Shown here: one piece after another, positions 12,601 to 27,600 of the stretch
How positions within the stretch are numbered: position 1 is the first letter of the stretch
Layout: the number at the start of each line of letters is the position of its first letter
NCBI RefSeq assembly: GCF_037975245.1
Contig: NC_092573.1
Span: forward strand, 5,206,001-5,270,000
DNA: 64,000 bases
Source: Apostichopus japonicus
Taxonomy: Eukaryota; Echinodermata; Holothuroidea; Aspidochirotida; Stichopodidae
Reading direction: 5' to 3'
Translations under genes and position numbers: made by a program
Notes under the pieces: model-generated
The model's input: only the letters and a program-made list of their open reading frames with translations
Database searches by the model: none
What the model was told of the DNA's origin: nothing

Positions 12601-15600
12601 TAATACTGCTTCTTGTAAAAGATTGCTATATATTATCATGTAAGCCAGAATATGAAACAGGAATTTGTGTTTGGTGAGCAATTTCACCAAAAGTACAGAG
12701 TATTACACAAAATGAAATGGCAATTGATCAAACTAGGATATCCTCCCTCCTCAAATGATGGTTTAAGCATTGAACAGTTAAATGCTTTGAGTCTATTCAC
12801 AAACATTTTCAACACTTGGACACTGTTCATAGAGTGACAGACAAAGAAATCAAAACTACAGTTTTGAAATATTTCCCCTGAACGGTAATAAGGACAGTAT
12901 TAAAGACCCTAGCATGCATAGACTCCGGATGTGTCACCTGATTAATTCACTTTGGCTTTGAGTACAATGTTTCTGTATGCTGCCATGTTGAACGAATCTA
13001 ACCATAGCAGTAATTAATTACTTTACGATCTGTGTTATAATCATTGCCGACTCTGCAATCCGTCGCCCCCTCACAATTTTGCAAGGTTGGTAAGAGTGAC
13101 TCCATAGTTTTCCTTTTGCGAAACCAAAAAGTATAATTTACGTGATTGAGACAATACAAATAGAATATGTAAAGTCACCAAAGAATCAAGTTGAAAAATT
13201 TCAAATTCATGAATATTTGTATTGAAGATTCTGAAAGAAGATTTGACTTCTCAAAGTAATTATGTACTGGAGGACTGCATTTTGACAAGATTCTGTTACA
13301 GATTGGTAACATTTACCAAACTCAACTACAAAATATGCTCTGTAAGGACAACCCAAGTAATTTCTGCATCCCCCCCCCCCCCTTCAGAACTGAAAGGTTC
13401 AAAACTACAAACGTACTGTACATCAACACTAGTACAGAGATTATTGAATACCCCTCCCCCCCCTCCTCCTCCTCTGATAGGGATGTGCATAGTATATATA
13501 TCAATAAACAGTCCTGCCTCAACTGGATAATAAATGGATTTAATGACAAATATAAGATGTTCCTGCTAGGGTTTAATTTGATTCCCAGATACATCAGTTA
13601 TTGTTTTAGTTTTTTCTTAATTAATCATGTCGTACAATATATACCAAAAGCAGTAGGAATTTGTGTTTGATTGTATCCTGTTTCTACAATGATTTATACA
13701 CTGTCAGACAGCTTAATAGCATTTCCAATGGGACACCTCAAACAAATAAGGATTGAGGGAGGAAGTCTTTCAGAAAGTGTAATGGGAATGATCACATGTA
13801 AATTCATTCAAAAACAAATATGAATACAACTTGGGCATCCATGTTTGTCTAGTGACGTGGGAATCTGTGCAGGTTCCAATCATTTAAACTTACTGTATAC
13901 TTTTGTGTTAATAAGGATGTGTTTTGAGAATGGTAATTGTACACGTGTAAAGTCTCATCAGCTATGCTGGCTTTGTAATACTCAAAGTAAAATATTACAT
14001 GTTATAATGCTCCATCCTGTTTGAAAACTGTTCATGGGAACATGAATGGTCATGGGAATTTAAATGGTCATGGGAACATGAATGGTAATGGGACATATAT
14101 GGTCATGGGAAAATAAATGGTCATTGGAATATAAATGGTCAGGGGAACATAAATGGTTATGGGAACATAAATGGTCATGGGAACATAAATGGTCAGGGGA
14201 ATATACATGGTCATGGGAACATAAATGGTCATGGGAACATGAATGGTCATGGGAATATAAATGGTCATGGGAACATAAATTGTCATGGGAATATAAATGG
14301 TCATGGGAATATACCTTCTAAATCAAGCTTGTTTAAATTAACCGCATTCTCGAATTGGTGTGGAACTTTTGATCAGATTACCTTTTGAATAGTTTATTTT
14401 ACATTCTAGACCATTTCTCCCTAATATGTTTAAATATCTGTAAAACAAATATATATGTTTGTTAACAATGTCTACTCTTTGGTTACTTAGCTATGACCAA
14501 AACCTGAGGAGAACAGGTGTGACATCTGTATTAGAGCTCTGGCAGTCATTCATGTAAAAGTTGTGACAAACATACTGTACCATGCACTTTTCAGTCTTTC
14601 CAAAGATGCTATCAATTTTCTTACAGCTTAGATTTCTCTACCAGCCAGTAAACGTTAGACAGTTTTCTAAGTTACAGCAATCAGATTGAAACCACTGTAT
14701 AATACTTTTAACGTTATATTGGTGTTTGGTGAGAGTTCTCTATAAGACGAACACCCTTGATGCATCCTGATATATTATGCCTTGAATTTGCATTTGTTCT
14801 AATTGCAGCATTACAAGGAACCAATGGTAAGCCTTACATCAATGGAGCATGGCATATAGACTATCCAGGAAATTTCACAGTAGCTGGCACTGTCTTTCAA
14901 TACCAAAGACCGAGAACAGAGGGGGGTGAAGTGATCACAGCGATGGGACCCACAACAGAACCAGTCGATATAATGGTAACTTATTCTGTCCAGTTTTAAG
15001 TCATATTACTATTCTTTGTTGACATAAATTGAACTGTAGTGTCTTGACTACCCATTGGGTATAATAATAATAATAATAAATGAGAGTTATATAGCGCCAA
15101 ATCAGTAAACAAGAGTTACTGCTCAAAGCGCTTTACAAAGAAAGTAAATTAATTTACAAAAGAACAAGTGAAAAAATGGGTCTTAAGTAGACTTTTGAAA
15201 GTAGAAAGTTTATAGCATGTTCAAATGTGATCTGGTAACTTGTTCCAGAGATAAGACCCAGAGTATTGGAAGCTTCTGTAACCATAGTTCTTCAATCGTG
15301 GTTTTGGAACAGTTAAAAACAGTTTGTTGGAGGAACGAAGTGTGCGAGTTGGAGTATATGGCAAGAGAAGTTGTGACAGGTACACAGGCCGTTCAAGATG
15401 ATGAGCACAGAAGGTGAGAAGAAGTATTTTATACTGGATTCTGTAGCTGATAGGGAGCCAATGAAGTTCCTTCAGAAGTGGGGTGGTGCAGCACTTTCTT
15501 CCTTTCCTTTTCACAATACGGGCAGCGGTGTTTTGGATCTTTTGGAGTTTCTTGATGGTCTAATCAGGAAGGCCAAATAAAAGTGAATTAAGAAAATCAA

Positions 15601-18600
15601 GCTTTGATGTCACAAACGCATGGACCAGTATCTCGCAAGTCTTATTATTGAGGTAATTCCTCATCAAACTGATTTTCCGAAGTTGCCAATTTGCAGAAAG
15701 ACAGAGATTAGTAACGTGATTTTCAAGTGACATGGTCTGGTCAAAATATGCACCAAGGTTTCTAACAGTTGAGGAGACATTAATAGAGTCTTTACCAACA
15801 GTAAGTGGTGGAAAATTAGGTGTAACTTTAGAGAAACGTGATCGAAAAACAATAAACTCTATTTTATCACAGTTTAGTTTCAACTGATTAGTTGTAAGCC
15901 AAGTGTTTACAGCACTTATACAGGTTTCCATTTTATGAAAAGCATTTGGCACATCATCCTTATCGAAAGCAAGAAGTAATTGAGTATCATCTGCATAATG
16001 ATGGAAATGAACACCATGGTGCCGAATAATATCACTCAACTCCGCAAGATATAAAGAAAAAAGAACAGGTCCAAGTACAGAGCCCTGTGGAACACCAGTA
16101 ACTAATGGACGAGGAGACGAGAGAACATCTTCAATTTTCACCTGTTGATAACGCTCAGTAATATAAGAATTGAACCAGGATAGAACAGTACCACCTAATC
16201 GATACTTTGACTGCAGTCTTTCTAACAAAATGGAATGATTAACTGTATCAAACAGATGATGTATCTACAGTCAAGATCAGTGGCATAGCTAGGGGGATCA
16301 AGGGGGGGCACGTGCCCGGGTGCCGGGTTTGGGGGCGCTGAAATGGGAGAATGAGAGTAAAAAAACATAAGCACTTTTTAGAAAAACATGGAGGAATTGA
16401 TGTTTGTCGTCAGGCATGAATATTTTCCAGTTACTAATAAGAATCTGAATGTAGTTGTTTTTATTGGCAAAGTTATAGATTGTGATTTCTTTTCAGTCCA
16501 TTTCGACCGTTTTCTCTTTCACAATATTATAATTATAATTGGGGGGCGCAGATTTCTACTCTTGCTACCAGGTGCCTAAACCTCTAGCTATGCCACTGGT
16601 CAATATGACCTGTTTATGTTGAAGATGGAAACAGAATGGGTTCCAACACAGCACCACTGAACAGCTGCAACTTTGCTATAAAGCACCAACCAAGTATCAT
16701 TGATGTGAACTTCATTGGATTACCGCTTACACTTCAAGCGGAGTGGCAATCCATCTAACAATTTTAGCTCATATTGCTTCTTGATAGGAATCTGACACAG
16801 GTTTGAATTTGAGAGAGTATGTGCTTGGTAGGATGCGATAATGAAACATTGTAAGGATAAGAAATGTGTTGTATCTTTAATATTCTATACTAAACTGTTT
16901 GTTCTTGCAGATGATTTATCAACAAGCCAACCCAGGTATTTATTACGAGTATACCATACCCCTTCACAAGCCGTCAGATGTTCGAGGAGTTGGTGGTGAC
17001 TTTGTTACAGACCAAGAGTATGATTACTCATCTTACAGTTATTATGAGGTATGGAATAATGTTTAAAAAATGTTTATTTTGATCTATCTACATACATAGG
17101 GTAGGAAAAACGTAACGTTCAGGTTAGGTATATACATAGCGTTGTCATTATTTCATGGCCCCATCTCCCCCCCCCCCCACCCTACACATCGTCTTGGTGG
17201 CACTGAGTTATCATTTCCTCACTGTTGTGCATACTTCAGTAGACAGAATACGATTCATGTTCTGCTTATTTTATTCTTTTTTATTTGTCAATATATGTGC
17301 ACTTTATTTTATCACACAAGTGGTAATCAAGTTTTATCTAAACTTAGAGAATGCAATATTGAATTTCTTGCTTTATTTTTACCCTTGCTTATTAAATATT
17401 TATTTTTCATTGTTGGTTAATATTAGGAAGGAGAAGTAGGCTTACCAGATGTGGCTGACAGAAATACGGGGACCTTCACAGCTAACCTTCCTGCCTCCAC
17501 AAATCCTAGAGTACCACCTCCAAGTTCCAACAGTCGAAATCCAGTACAGCCAGGAGGTGCAGGCTACCCAAGCAGGTACCCTGCTATTGGTGGTCAGGGT
17601 CGCCCTCAGGGCCCTGGACAGAACCCTCAGGGCAGGCCTGGTTCAGTTGTTCCTATTTATGAAGCTGTAGACACATCTAGCTCATCAGGGGTACCAGGCC
17701 AGTTCCCACATGGTAAACCAGGAACCAGTGGACCAAGGTACCCACCTCAGGGTAAACCAATCTATACCCTACCAATAGCTGACACCCCTCAGAACCCTCT
17801 ACTACATAATGTCCCACAGGACCCTACTGGCTCTAGAGGTAATCCTCAGTATCCTCCAACCGTAAGGGAATCGTTTCCTCCAAATGGGCCCAACCGCCAT
17901 GAAACTCAGGATAAGAACCAAGCCCTTGGACAGGTGGCAGGTGGCACCTATAATCTCCCAGAGGAGTCAAGTAATGCAGATGATGGTGAAGCTAACCATG
18001 TGATGTACTATTGGATGGACTCAGAAATGACAGAGTGTTCAAGATCATGTGCAGGAGGTAAGAGAATACCACTTTTGGGATTTCCTTGAGGCCATCATCA
18101 GGCTAACTATGGGCCACAAGTCCCAAGACAAATTCTAGAAGGCTAATGTGCAAGTCAACTGAAGTGTACTACAGAGAGCTAGGGCATTTACATGTTTTGA
18201 AGTACATATGTCTGTTAACCACTTACAAATTCAATATCAGCAAATTAGCATTTTGATCTGAATCATTTAATAATAAATCATTTTAGAAACTATTGGAAAC
18301 AAGAAGTTACAAATACTGTTTAATACTCACATATATTCCCCTGATTACACTGACTATAACTTGTGAAATAAGGCTTGGATTCAGTAACAGAATCTGATGT
18401 TGCAACTATATAAGTACTGGATTATTAAAGCTATATATAGAAAGATAATCAGAACGTGAAAACATGTAAAATTGATTTGTTAACTTAATTCGCCTAAAAT
18501 ACACCAGAAACAAAATCAATTATTTTCTGTGCCATGCTAGACAGTAAGTAAGTGAATCGCTGCATAAATAGGAGCAGCCCAGTGGTTTTTAGATCCCCAT

Positions 18601-21600
18601 CATATATTTAAGCCTGAGGAGCATCCAACTATGTAATGGATATTACACAGCTTGGACAAATAGACACAAAGATACAAATCATGCAATATGGGGCTTGATA
18701 ATGGTTATCAAATATTATCATTATAAATACCTTTCCTGATCTGAGTGGGAACCCTGTGACCCTAGATTTCAATGTTGAATGTACAGTACTTAGATGATTA
18801 ACTTAAAAGTCTAAACTATAGAAACAAGGAAATTCAAATTCAGAGTAGCTGCCAGTTGGTTAACCTTTGTACTACTAATCCTACCACTTCAAAACTATGG
18901 TGCACATGGCATACATAACCCTGAAACTGAGGGTCTGCTAAACTTTATGTACTGTTATGTACTGTTGTTGCATTCAGTATTACCATGTTTTAGGGGTGGA
19001 TCTAGGAATTAAAAATGGAGGCAGTGTAGTCCTGGATGAACTGACTGATGCTAAATCTCCTTTAGGTTGGTTCAGGTGTTACCTTCCCAAAAACAAAGTT
19101 TAGAAATGAAATGGTTCATTCTGAGTCATATTTAGGCTACATGTTAATGAGGTATATAATTAAGTTGACATGCAGTTGTTCTGAATAAATACTTTTTTTG
19201 TTTTTTTGGGGGTTGAAAATGAGGGGTGGGGGGGGGGAGGTGTTCACCACCATCTCCTCGTGCCTGTTCCATGACTAATGTTATTAGGTGTTGAAACCAT
19301 CTTCAGAAGGTCATGTGACTATTAACATTACCTAATAGTGATATTGTAGAATGTGTTCAGCCCTCTGTATATTTGTTAGTTCATATGTATCACTGTATTT
19401 CAGATCATTAAACTTATCCCTTTTTTTGCATCACATCAGGTATTCAGCAGTCAATGTCACATTGTGTGGATACGATATATCTGTCTCCTGTTGATGATGA
19501 TATGTGTATACAAGATTGGAAACCTGCAGCCAAGATCATGGCATGCAACACACAACCTTGTCCTCCTACGTAAGTATTACTGGCAAAGGGGGGAGGGGGG
19601 GAGGGGGAGGGAGGGAGGGAGGGGAAGATAGAAGGTGGCATATTTCTGAAAAGAGAGGAGGGGTCATGATTCCAGTTTGTTATATCCCATGATATTGACC
19701 AAAAATCGTATTCAAACTTAAATATATAAATTATTTCGTGTAGGACAGTAGATTGAGTGGAGGCGTCCTCAAAGTTGTCTTGTGTGTGGTTTGTTGATAT
19801 GTATGTAGTTGTGATGATATGTGTATTCAAGATGGGAACCAATATTATGGCATGCAATTCGACAACCATTTATCTCCAACACTAAGTAGCACAGATTAAG
19901 GGGAAAGAAAAATGGGGAGAGAGTAAAGTTCAGTGAAAAGGTCAAATGTTATATCTGAATGTGTTATCCTATATCCAATGATTTTCATGGAAATCTTTTT
20001 CAACCACACTTCAACCAGTACTTCTGAAGGAAAACTGTGGGAATGGTAGCATTTTCGAGTAATTGAAACTGTAAGATTATAAATCAGAGGAAAATAAGGA
20101 AATAAGAATTTCCCATATTTTCAGAAACTGTGCTTTTGTGGAAGTAAATATTAACTGTAGAAAAATTGGTAGTGTCATTGGATTGTCAAGTATTCCCAAA
20201 TTAGGTCAGATTGTTTTGGTGTAATTTTCCTCAGCTTATGATTTTTGTTGGCAATATAACTTTGGATCTTCAGAAAAAGCTGAGAGGTGTACTTGAGTAT
20301 ATCCTGTCTCCTCATAAATTTCATGCTATTTCTTTTGTACCTACTGGTTTCCTCTACATCCTGAGACAAAAAAACATTGGAATGTAACCCAAGCATAACT
20401 CAGAAAACCTTCAGACTAGGTAAATAATCAAACACAATTTGAGTGGGGTCCTTGCCCCTGCAAATATTTGGTGTATATATACAGCTGCTTATCAAGAAAT
20501 CACACTGTCAATTATTTAGAAGTTTGTTCATGTTGACAGTGACAGTATGATCTGGCATACCATTCATGTAACATGACCTGACAGAAAAATGAAAAACAAA
20601 AGTGTCCAATTCATATTTACACATAACTTACATGTATGTAAAGTGTATGAGCCAGCTACTTTATAAACACTAATATCATCATTTCTGTCAATTTAACAGG
20701 GCAGTTAGTGCTTGATAAATCTCTAATTTGGCTGAGGTATTTCCTCTGCTGATTTGAAAAGGGAAGCCAAGAAAACGAAATTGCCAATGTAAACTTTACT
20801 ACCCTCTCATGGCAACTATCTTGACTCATGTTTCCAGACTAAACAAGATTAAAATGATACCAGACCTGTTATTATTTAAAGAACCTTTCTATGCTTCTTT
20901 GCACTTCACTTTATGTTCTCCTTCTCTGTTTCCTCTTTTTTTCATTTTTTGTTCCTCTTCTAGTAAGTTGGTATTAAATTTGTTTAAGTTGTTTATCATT
21001 ATCCCAAAGAAATGATAGGATCCTGTCACGTTTCACTTTTTTTGGGGTCTACATCGATGTTACCGGACATATTTTCCTTCATAGCCTATCATTAAAGTAT
21101 CTGTATTTATATGATGGATTAATGATCGGATGAAGGATCTCGAACTAATCCCAGGTCAAGGGTCAACCGGAGTTTAAACTTCTCACGCTTCTGAACCTAT
21201 GATTTTAATTTAGTTTCATTCAAGTATAATTATGAAATATGGGATCAATTCTCAAATCATCAACACTAAAGCACTAAAGTAAAAAAATGAATCCTTGCAA
21301 ATTCAATTTGATTGATCATGAAAGCTGTTAGACATAGCTCCAATTATTTAGAAGACCTGGAAATTAATAGAGAAATTTGAAATAATTTGGTTGTCTCTTC
21401 ATCTTGCTTTTCATTAACTTCTTGACATGATATTTGAGATAGATAATGCAACAGTATGTTGTAGCAAATGGTGGTTTGATTGTAGCACTTCCCTCATATA
21501 GTTTGTATGACAAGGACATTTAGGTAACCTGACCTTTGCCCCACCACATCCTCCGACTTCATCATTCCCCTCCTGGTAAGACTTTTGAAAGACAGTATTA

Positions 21601-24600
21601 AGATTGTATTGACTATACTAGTGCTCTCACCAGGATGGCAATGTGACCCTTTTAGTGTAACTTCCATGGTGATGCAACAGGACACAATTTAGGTACTCTT
21701 ACGCATGCAGATTGAAAATCTGTAGACAGAAAATCGAGAGCTCTGTGAGAAAATTCCAGGGCCCAGCTAAATAAAAAGTTTACCCGTAGTGCAACACCCG
21801 GCTGATGTGCAGTTTGTTGAACTACAGTTTGAGATTAATTACAAGCTGGTTTTTGAAAAATTGCTCATGTAACTTTGAGAGTGAATTTTCATTTGGTTAT
21901 TAATGTATAGCAGCTGGATTGCAAGGTTCGTTTATAGTATCTGTGAAATTGTGTCAAACACTTCAAGTGTGGTCTCAATAAGTTATGGATATATGAGGGA
22001 TCAATTTATGTGAAAAGTATATTGCAGTTTAAATCGATCATACCATAGGGAAGATGTACCTGATGATGACTCTGAAATATTTTAATTGATGTAATAACTC
22101 TGGTGTCAGATATAATGACATGTCTTAATGTATTGTTGAGATGTTCCACACATGATGGCATTTATGTGATAGACTCATGGTATGACATGCTCTGCTTCAT
22201 GAACTGAATACATTAGTGGAGTGGGAAGAGAATTTAGAAACACACTGTATGTAACAACTTATCCTAAGGATATAACAGGCCACTGACCTTTATTGTGAGG
22301 TTTAACAATTGCCTTACTAATATATCACCTATTTTCATTTCATGGTTTGAAATATAAGATGGTTATACAGTCAACCTGCAACTTTGCATCATTCTTGGAA
22401 TGTAGCACTATAGAATAGTACTGACAGCTTTTTCAAATTCAGAATTCTTTAAGCCATCCATAAATCTGTTTATATGTTGAATTCTTTTGAATAGTTTAAG
22501 TCAGGAGCAGGGAGGGGGAATGGGGGGGGGGGAGCTAGGATGGGTATAGCCTACATGTGTAGTCTTGTTTTATGGTGGATGATGTTGGTAACTTGACAAG
22601 CTAAGTCAGTATTTGGAATCTGCCATCTGGCAAGAAAATGTTAACTTCTATTCATTTTACTCATCGTTCATTGCTGTTCAGTATTGTAAAAACAACTGCC
22701 TTCCAAACTACATGGTTATGAATATGCATTAGAGTCGCAGCCTAGCTGAAGCATCTGTCAGGACTGGTTGCCACGACGACAACAAAATATAAAAACTCTG
22801 CAAAGGATGGGTCATTTAAAATTTACCAAAATTATAAAGAATTCTCAAGTTCCATTACTATATTGAGCATGAGGTACAACAGGATGATCAATGGTGTAGT
22901 AGGATGATGAAAGGGTGAAGGGAAGGGGGGGGGGGGATTACTGTTGGGAAAACTGATGTTTTAATAATTGTGGCATACATGTTTGTTGTTTCTTCTTAAA
23001 GATGGACAGCTGGTGAATGGACAGAATGCAGTGCTACTTGTGGAAGCTCAAGCAGATTAAGACAAGTGCTTTGTAAAGAACAGAGAACACAGTCTGTTAT
23101 TACAACCGTACCCGTCACCAATTGTAATCAGACATCAAGACCCGCCTCTGCAGAACAATGCCAAGTGCCAAGTTGCCCTTCATGGGAGACAGGAGAGTGG
23201 GGAGAGGTAGGCATTAGAAAATATAATATTTAGCATACAATGGGGGCTCCCCAGCATTTTAGTTGAGGTGCAACTCTTTCTCATGTATAGGTCCTAAGTA
23301 ATGTGGGTGGTCAGGACTGTTTGCAAATATTTCAATCAAAGTATCACAATCATCGGGGAGCGCAGTGCTCATAACTAGCATGCATAAAACACACCAAGTA
23401 AATTTGTATACTGATATACTGGATGATCAGATGCAAGTGTCACTTTCAGTTGCCCCGAACAAATAAGATGTTTTAGAAAACACAAGTTAGGGGCTGAATT
23501 AAAACAGTTTGCCTCACTTGAAAATTCAGACACACTCTACAAACGATCTCATCTGCAATAAATACAAGCAAACATACACCTGTATATAGTTTTAGAGATC
23601 AACTCCTGATGTGCCCATTCATAGCAACAGCTTGTTGTTTTGTGAAAGTATATATATAGCACCGATATGACTTGTCCTCTGTTGATTTTGATGACATCAG
23701 TTTGGGGAGCCCCATTTTTTAATTATCACCTCTAAAAAGAAAATGATACGACTCTTTCTTTAGACATGACTGGAGTGGTTTCGGCCAGTTGTAATGTGGA
23801 AATCCTGATAAATCATGTAAACATTTTGATGTTCGGAAGGCAAAGGTTATGAATTCATGCGAAGTATGAAATGTGACTGGAACAGTCGCAAAAAAAACTG
23901 GAAGGAAGCTAGGGGGTATTAATTTAGCGTAGCAATGAGTTCAATTTCCTCTTAGTCATCCTAATTGTAGTACTATTCCATGGAAATTTGATGCTATCAT
24001 GATTTGAGGCTTGTCTGCAAAAGTCTTTATTGTTTTTGTTTTTGTAAGAACATGAAAGTAACTTATGAAAGAAAATGATGTAATGTGCATTTTATTTGGC
24101 TCTAGTGTGAAGCATGTTCCAATATTGTACAGGAAGGATGTTATAAATCCAGCCATATTATCCAGGGCAAACTAGGTATATAAGTATTTATGAAGACTTT
24201 AACTTTAAGAGATTTTTGAAAATTGATTTCTTCATGATAGCAGGTTTCACAAGTGAGAAAAGGAGGCAAGGAAAGGCAGGGCAGGGGGTTTTACAAATAT
24301 CAAGGTTTAATCAGTTCACTGTGGTAATATAATTTCCATCTTTTTAAGAGACCACTCAGCTATAAATCCCATTGTTTTGTATATCATGTGATGTACAGGG
24401 TGGGGGAGGGGTCAGGAGGACTACTAATTCTTCATGTGTCCATGACATTATGAAGGCTTCGAAGTGGGAGCATAGTGACAGAATTATCCCCCAGGATTAG
24501 TTGAGCTGGCTTTAGACACTCCTGTATGGTGGTGTAATGATTGGTAGTATCAAACCTGTTTTACTTGCTTTTATACAGTATCGGTGCCTCTTTGATATTA

Positions 24601-27600
24601 CTTAGATATTATGTACATTGGCTTTACACCGGGAAAGGAATTCACTAAATGTGGTATATACGTAGCTACTGTATGTACACATGTACGATGGCATCTGTAG
24701 GAGTATAGAGAGCTCTTCCTTGTCTCATTTATTGCTTTCATTCTTATTGTTGACTCCATGAACATAGAAACATAATCTAAGAGGAATGCCATCCATCAGC
24801 TAGAAGCTTTGTGTGACTCTAAGTCCCTCTGAATTTATCTGAGCATAAATGGGTTATTCCGTAAACAAGTAATCAAAATTTGTCACATTTTTGCCATATA
24901 TGTCGTCTCTGTTGCACTCCAGCCACAACCAGATTTGACAGGTTGCATGTTTGAAATAAGTCAAACATTTGCAACAGAAACTGAGCTATAATATGACATG
25001 TTTAAACAATTTGCTCTTTGCCAGGGGCAGTTCCAGGTTGTTAAAGTTATGATCCTGTGGTAATTAAAGCTATAGGGGATCTGTGGAAAAAAAAAATTAG
25101 ACATAAAATATTTTTAAGGCTATAAATTAGTTAAAAAATTAGGTCTATAATAAGGTTGACAAGTAAGGTTGTGCTATAGACAAATAATTGTTTTGTTTTT
25201 GTGGGTAGGGGGTTGAAAGGGGGGGGGGGCTGTATACCCCTGGATCAATACCAAGTTGTTAGCCTCTACCCGCTCTATATTGAATAATAATCCACAGAAA
25301 ATGTCTCAGTAATTCTCATGTCTGAACTAAGGGAACTGAACATATTTTGGACCTTTGAATTTATGTAATGCCATATATGTTAACATATGTCATTAAAGAA
25401 CCTAAGTGGAATAAAGTGCGGGAAAAAGAGTAATGGTATGAACTGGCTAAATTTAAGAGTTGTAGAAATGTAGAAATGAAATATATATAAACAAAAGATT
25501 TAGAAATGTTTATACCTTGAAAATACTTCAAAGGATGTGTAGGGACGTGGCATTGCCTGTTTTATGAGTGATCCAGTTCATGCTTGTTTATATTTTATGA
25601 TTAACATGTATCGTTGGTGGTCTTTGTGATCTAGAAAAAACAGACAAGCTTTGTAACACTCAAACTTTGATCACGAAAAAGACATTTATTTCCATCGTAT
25701 GCCAACTCTTCATCTTGGGTAGTGTCCAACATACAGTACCACCGGCGTGGACTGGAATATAAACGATCAAATCAACATTTGGCTCTGTATTTAGTGGCTC
25801 AGTAGTTAAAGCAGGATGGGAAATGCAGATTTTAATCAATATCAGTTAAAACTTTGCATTTTCATGTTATATACATACTGAATCTTTACACATTAATGTT
25901 CAGAATATCAGTGTGTGTTAGCATGGCATTCTACTCTGCTGCAAGGAACAAGGGTTGGTATATACATTGCAATGTTATGAAATGACTATGTGTCTGTTTA
26001 CAAATGATGCAGTGATCATCTAGATACATCTGTGTAACAAATGGCCATTTTGTGTGACATTTCTAGCTATGCTATAACAGGCAAATTTCTTTCCTGTACT
26101 GTTACTGGTGACATTCATAAAATATGAAAGCAAGATATACTTTACATATAGGCCTACACCACCATCATGGAGAGATCTTGATTATAGTATTACTTGAAAG
26201 TGTTCACTTGAATGTGGGGTTCCTATGTTAATACCCCATCCCACAACCACAATCATGTACTATGCAATGTAGTGCTGATAAGCACCTTGATGGTACAGTA
26301 TGCAAAGCACCCTATAGTGGTGCAGCAGTACAAGTATCATGCTTGAGAACCATCAAATCACTTGTAACTCATTAGAGAAAGGATAGCGCAAAGGAATATA
26401 TCTGTATGTTTAAATAGTTTTATAGTACTTTCAAACTTATAGAAATTTGAACATTAGAAATGGATAAGGTAAGTTTTCTGTTAATATGTATACCGCCTAT
26501 GGTGCAGATGTTTTGCTCTTACTACCATAAGTATAGTACAATATATAAGGCTGTGTACATAACTTATTTGACTATAACGACTATATTTTGGTATTTTTAA
26601 TAGTGTTCTGTGGATTGCGGTACAGGGCAACAGCAGCGTAGAGTAACCTGTCAGCAAGATGGAACAGAAGTGTCTGACAGACACTGTGCAGATCAGACAA
26701 AACCCTCTGAAAGAGAAGAATGTGATATGGGTTCCTGCATCCCGGAGTGGTTATACTCACTTTACACTGAATCGGTAGGTTTCCCATCTTCATAGTAGGT
26801 GATTGAAGTGATACAGGGTAGCTATGACCGTCATCTGACTCCTAATGGGACGTGACAAGTCAGTCCATAAAATTAATTTTATTGACAAAAAGATGTTAGT
26901 AATGTTATAGCAGCTTTTTTACATTTTTGGGGGAAGTTTTATCAAATCTACTAAGATTATACTGTAAATATGATTGTAGAAGTTCAAACTTAGACACTCT
27001 TACAGATTGTCTTCATGAAATTGAGAAAGTCACTCATCAACCTATTATCCATTAGATCCTGAACATTTCTTTAATATCCAGACATTTTTCATAGCATTAA
27101 TCATACATAAAGGCATACTCGAAAGCTGCGATACTTTTCACTTTTACCGCGTTATGGAAACTTGACTATAATGTCAATCTAATGACCTGCATGGTCGTGG
27201 GAATTCAGTAATAAAATATCACTGATAAATAAATGTACAAAAATCCACTCAAAGAGTCACTTCAGATTGTGTAATACAATTCAGATGAATAAAATAATAT
27301 TGTATGTTTGTTTTGTTGTATAGTGTTCATCAGAGTGTGGAAGTGGTTACAAGAGTAGAAATGTGATCTGTAGTACAGCAGGGAGTGCTGGTGCAGTATC
27401 CCAAGATAACTGTGCAGGAATGGTAAAACCACGTGTCTCCAAGGTTTGCAACCGAGCATCTTGTGGTGCTAAATGGGTCATGTCAGAATGGTCCCAGGTG
27501 AGTCACTTAGTAATACTGATATAAATATATATTATACTGTATATGTAAAGGAAAATAACATTTTAAGACAGCAGCCCTGGGATCTCTGTGAATATTTTGT

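Noticed and set aside
14068-14321. Open frames on both strands with six-residue repeats
   Set aside because: Produced by the 18-bp minisatellite, whose length is a multiple of 3.
17142-17439. Overlapping + strand frames just before the linker exon
   Set aside because: They lie in the short intron and run across the acceptor; no homology.
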